DNA of 64,000 nucleotides, from the NCBI GenBank assembly GCA_022495005.1, contig JAGYXB010002070.1, forward strand, positions 310,001-374,000, given 5' to 3'. Positions 59,905-64,000 of this stretch are shown one piece after another. Under the pieces are notes generated by a model. The model had not been told where the DNA came from. It made no database searches and was given only the letters and a program-made list of their open reading frames with translations. A program made the position numbers and the translations under genes. This DNA comes from Rhyacophila brunnea. Lineage: Eukaryota > Arthropoda > Insecta > Trichoptera > Rhyacophilidae. Positions within the stretch are counted from its first letter, which is position 1. Every line of letters starts with the position of its first letter.

Positions 59905-62900
59905 ACTGTATCATTTTCCATTATCGAGAGAGTATACAGAATATAAGTAAACTTAAAGCTCTCTAAAAGTATTTATACGACTCACCCTACTTAATTACAA
60001 TATTGTAGCATATTGATATTATAGAAAATGGTTTTGCAAAACATGATATTAAAAATAATACAATAGTTATTATGGCTATATGCTGGATTATACGGCTATT
60101 TGATCATGATGAAAAGAAATTAAATTGACCTCAACTAATGAATTAAAATATCAAATATCGACAACGTGGTTTCCTTTAAATAATATATCACAAGCACGCA
60201 AACTGTTTGTCTTATAAAGACTTTAACCATGATAAGCGAGTATTTTATTTCGTCCATTTTATCAACCAACATTTACTATTAAGAAAATTAACTACTTCCT
60301 GTATCGAAAGTTCGAGTAAAAGTTTTCTCTGAGCCGAGTTGATTCGAATCACGTGTGTTACAAATAAAGTTATCGAGCTTTTTTTTAAAAGGGGCTTTAT
60401 TAATATTCCGATCACAAATGGCAACTTTTCAATTTATCCCATTTGAAAGCTAATTACTCGTAATATGTAGTTCACTAGAGTTTACTAATGAAACATAATT
60501 TAAATATATAATGCATCTCAAAAAGATAAATAAGAAGTTTTCCTTTATCGTCATTTCTTTAAGGTAGGAATAAGTATTGGTAATAACCTTGAATATCCAG
60601 AAAGTCCAGCACCATGTCTCAAAATATCGACCATTTTTTGATGTGATAATTTTATGATTCACGGTATATAAAAACAAATGGATAAGACATTGTTCTCTTA
60701 TACAATATTATGACTTAATTTCTTTATTTTCCCTCATATTTCATTACTGCATACAAAAGACCACATATATTTACCACCTCAAAGGTGGGAGGCACTTTCC
60801 TGTTTGCAATAGGTAATTTTGGGTAATTATCATGGGTTCGGTTTTAGTTTAATTAATTTCGCGAACTTGCGAATTTCCCAAGCGATATTGCTTGATAATT
60901 AATATATTATGATGAAGTGATTCAATACATTTCTGAGATGAGAGACCGATCATGATTAGCAGCGTAAACATTAAAGAGGAAAAAGAATAAATCTACTTGC
61001 TGAATACATGCAAGTTCATTTCGCGAACGGTAATCCTTTTTGTCATCTATGAAATCCAGTGAACACAGAATTAATAGGAACTAAATTATTATCTAATGGG
61101 TGTTGAGTAACAGGCAATCGATCTCGAGTGTGAATCAATTTCAATTTCTCGGTTTATGCACTGACGCTCATTCAATATTGGTGTATTTGAAGGTTGCAAC
61201 ACACAATATTGCATGTCTATAATGTGTGTTTCATTTTTGTAGGACACTCACACATTCAAAACTCTGTTTTTATAGCCTGTCTGATTTCTATTTATTGATC
61301 TGTTCTGTGATGAAATCTATAAGTTATACACCTTCAGCACCATATTTAAAAAAAATAATATAATGTCTTTCCTTTTGCGTTATCATCTAGGTATTAACAA
61401 TATAAATAAATATAGAGAAAGCAAATTTTGGACTACCTTAGAAATATAGTAAAGTATAACAAAAAATGAATATTATTAATTCATCTAGTATCATTCTTAA
61501 AACATTAAAAAATCAAAGTTATTATATTATAAATAACACTTCGGGCGAAAGGATTTTTTATTCTAAAGTGTATCTTTCTGGTGTGTTCCAAATTATGTAT
61601 GTTTAGTTAAAAATGCGATCTACATTCTTAAATATTGGGTATTATTTATTTAGTAAAAAAAATGTTTACATACAAATAAATATAGACATAAAATCGTAAC
61701 GCCTTTAGATTTCTCTGTGTGGTATACAAAACTGTACAGAACAGGAAAAAAATATTGCGAATGTTAATAACAGAATATTATATAATATCGTTTTAAAACA
61801 ATTTGTTGGATGAAAAATTATCACTTTAAAATTATTATGTGTGAGTTTAACTGAGCTATTTAGGGAAGTCAATAATTATAAACTTACGTAGAACTTTGTG
61901 TTCCTGCATTAAATCCTTTTGCTCACAATTTTACATGATATCGAGATGATCGAATTTATAACCGAGCCAAAAGTTTTTGCGTTCTATACTACAAGCGCAG
62001 TATTCGCATTGAAACTTTTCGACGGGTGGAAAAATAATAATTGATATTATAACTTTGTTGATCATCATGGTATTACAATTAGTGACATTTTAATTGGACA
62101 TAATATCAGATCGAAAATAATATTGCTGAAAGTTTTCTCCGCATTCAACTTATAATAATATTAATATTGTAAGGAGTAAGTAAAATTCACTGAAATGCAA
62201 ATATTCATACTGAATGGACACTCTTTTCCAGAAAACATCTAATATTTATATGAAATAAAAAGATTATTTTCAATGAAACATATTATTATGTATATTTCCG
62301 TGATAAGTTACTAAATATTTTTTGGAAGCTTAAAATGTTCGAGGTTTTCAGCCTCTGTTAAGAAATAGCTCAAGTTATAAAATTAAGGTGTTAATAATCT
62401 TACATCTTTCGGGTTTTTTAATACATTTAGATATTAGATCAATAAGTTACTTTAATGTTTAAGTGGTTATCAATTTTCAATGGAAATGTATATTGTATGA
62501 ACGCAATAATGTAGAACATATTACATATAATGTAAATAATATCAAGATTTTCATTAAAACCGATTTTGACTACTTCAATAGGATATCCTAAACAGCTATA
62601 TAGATTTACATTCTTCCAGCTATTCGATATATAATGTACTAATAAATTTAAAGCCTAAAGATATAACCTATATAGAAACTTCTTTAAAAGAATTTAGACT
62701 ATACATAGAAGGAGTTTTAAACGTTATTTCTGCTATGACATTCGAAATTATTTACCAAGTATATGAAGCACGGTAAGTTGGTAACCTCCACAACGAACCT
62801 CGCTCAATCAGTTGTTCAATTTTATTATTAATGCAATATGGCTACTATTTTTATGTTAATTGTGATTAATTACGTGCACTCATAAACGGTTTTACACAAA

Positions 62901-63420
62901 TTTTACAGGAATTTTTAACCAAATAATAATTCTGAAGTGTAGTATTACTTTCTATTTATCTTCTCGTGGTAACCGATTTTCTTTGTAAAATTGTCCCTGT
63001 AAATTGGCGTAAAATGTCATAGTAGTAGTGTTAAGTTAACCATAAATAAACTTCAGATACTTATTCACCTGTAGCTAACTAAATAAGTGGACTAGTGGTC
63101 CTTTTTTGCTTCAATTTCATATATGTAGACTATATCTTTACAGAAAGAGGTTTCCTACATCTTTGGCTTACCTATTTCTATTTTTGAAAAGCACAACAGT
63201 CACTCTTTGAAATGTTCAAAATAGAGCTCACAACTTACAATGTACCTAAAAAACCCTCAAAAGTGTGTCATTATTTTTATTCGCAGATCTCAATGTATAA
63301 GTGATGGAGAGTAGGTGTTTTGCTTTTTACCTACCCAATTACTCATAGACAGTGAAACTAGGTTAAGTGTTGGAAGCTTAATAAAATTATGTAATAAGAC
63401 GTGTCACTAAATACATCAAA
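59905..63420. other. AT-rich DNA, no gene recognised
   Basis: Frames such as 60450-60677 (minus) are AT-driven. No repeat with definable ends was seen. Confidence 0.6.
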
Positions 63421-63444
63421 CTATGTCTAAACTAAATAATGTCC

Positions 63445-63815
63445 AGGTGAATAAAAAAAATAGTTAGTTAAAAATTATTAGAAAGTTCAAGTAAGTTACA
63501 ATAAAATATCTTGGAGTGATCCGTGACGTCGCGACGTGTCGGTTTGTAATTAAAGTAATACCTACTTTGATTTAAAATACAAAAGCCGATAGTCAATAGT
63601 AACTCAATTTGGAAAGCGCTTCAGAGAGTATTAAGAGCCATTAGTTAAAATTTGTTGCAATCAATTTGGCGCCTAATAGCATAGTGGTCATAGCGCGAAA
63701 CCCGAGATATGCATGCTCGATTCCTACTGGGTCTCCTATTTTTTCAAAAAAAGATTTTTTCTATTTGTTAAAATATATTTTCTCAGAAGTATTTTCAAAA
63801 TTTTATATGTCAAAT
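63445..63815 (+). repeat. SINE-like repeat family B, copy 6
   Basis: Begins with a tail-like GGTGAATAAAAAAAATAG, then the leader with TTGATTTAAAATACAAAAGC and CTCAATTTGGAAAGCGCTTC, the tRNA-like centre TAGCATAGTGGTCATAGCGC and GCTCGATTCCTACTGGG, and the body TTTTCAAAAAAAGATTTTTT. It confirms that the leader and the preceding A-rich tail belong to the repeated unit. 63815-64000 shows nothing further. Confidence 0.72.
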
Positions 63816-64000
63816 ATAATATTATTTTAATACACAGAAAATATAATATTCACGCAATAAATTGAGTTTCACCCTGATTAAAATTAGTTACAATATGATT
63901 TTCATACCTGTTCATAATTAACCTTAATATGGGAAATTATATTAGGAAGAAGATTTTGTAGATAGTTACCTTATATAGAAACTCTGTTCAAATACGTGAC

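Overview
The window looks like AT-rich intergenic or intronic DNA from an animal, most likely an insect. Both strands are full of stops, and there is no operon structure and no long open reading frame. What can be recognised is a eukaryotic mix of a mariner transposon, RTE- and Jockey/R1-like non-LTR retrotransposon (LINE) scraps, hAT-type and TA-flanked MITEs, and tRNA-derived SINEs. The species cannot be named from the sequence. No gene of a known housekeeping family was recognised.

Layout. 1-14.4 kb: AT-rich DNA with a tRNA-Leu-like relic, a LINE 3' end at 1.0-1.3 kb, a long hairpin at 1.6 kb, a head-to-head pair of SINEs (called family B here) at 5.2-5.8 kb and a GC-rich block at 7.7-8.05 kb. 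14.45-15.76 kb: a full-length 1.3 kb mariner with both terminal repeats and TA duplication; its transposase has three frameshifts and one stop. 17-33 kb: scattered LINE 3' ends, a 277-bp palindromic MITE, a near-perfect 19-bp-arm hairpin and more SINE-B copies. 34.4-35.1 kb: a 748-bp hAT MITE with a perfect 8-bp duplication. 39.3-39.7 kb: a TA-flanked MITE with perfect 19-bp ends. 44-51 kb: Jockey/R1-like LINE pieces and a PIF1-helicase/endonuclease relic. 52-60 kb: four SINE-A copies are spread between 36 and 59 kb, and this stretch also holds a second hAT MITE, an unidentified 99-codon ORF and a third SINE type.

The most gene-like object is at 40.69-41.27 kb on the + strand. It has a TATA box, an initiator 28 bp downstream, a short ATG-free leader, an exon encoding a signal peptide, a consensus GTAAGT donor, a pyrimidine-rich acceptor that keeps the frame open, a stop and an AATAAA. 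It would encode a 67-71 residue, basic, secreted peptide that I do not recognise. This is a prediction from sequence signals only.

The remaining sequence (roughly four fifths) shows no supportable gene. Stretches over about 300 bp are described individually below. Protein-family calls rest on motif recognition by eye, without a database search.
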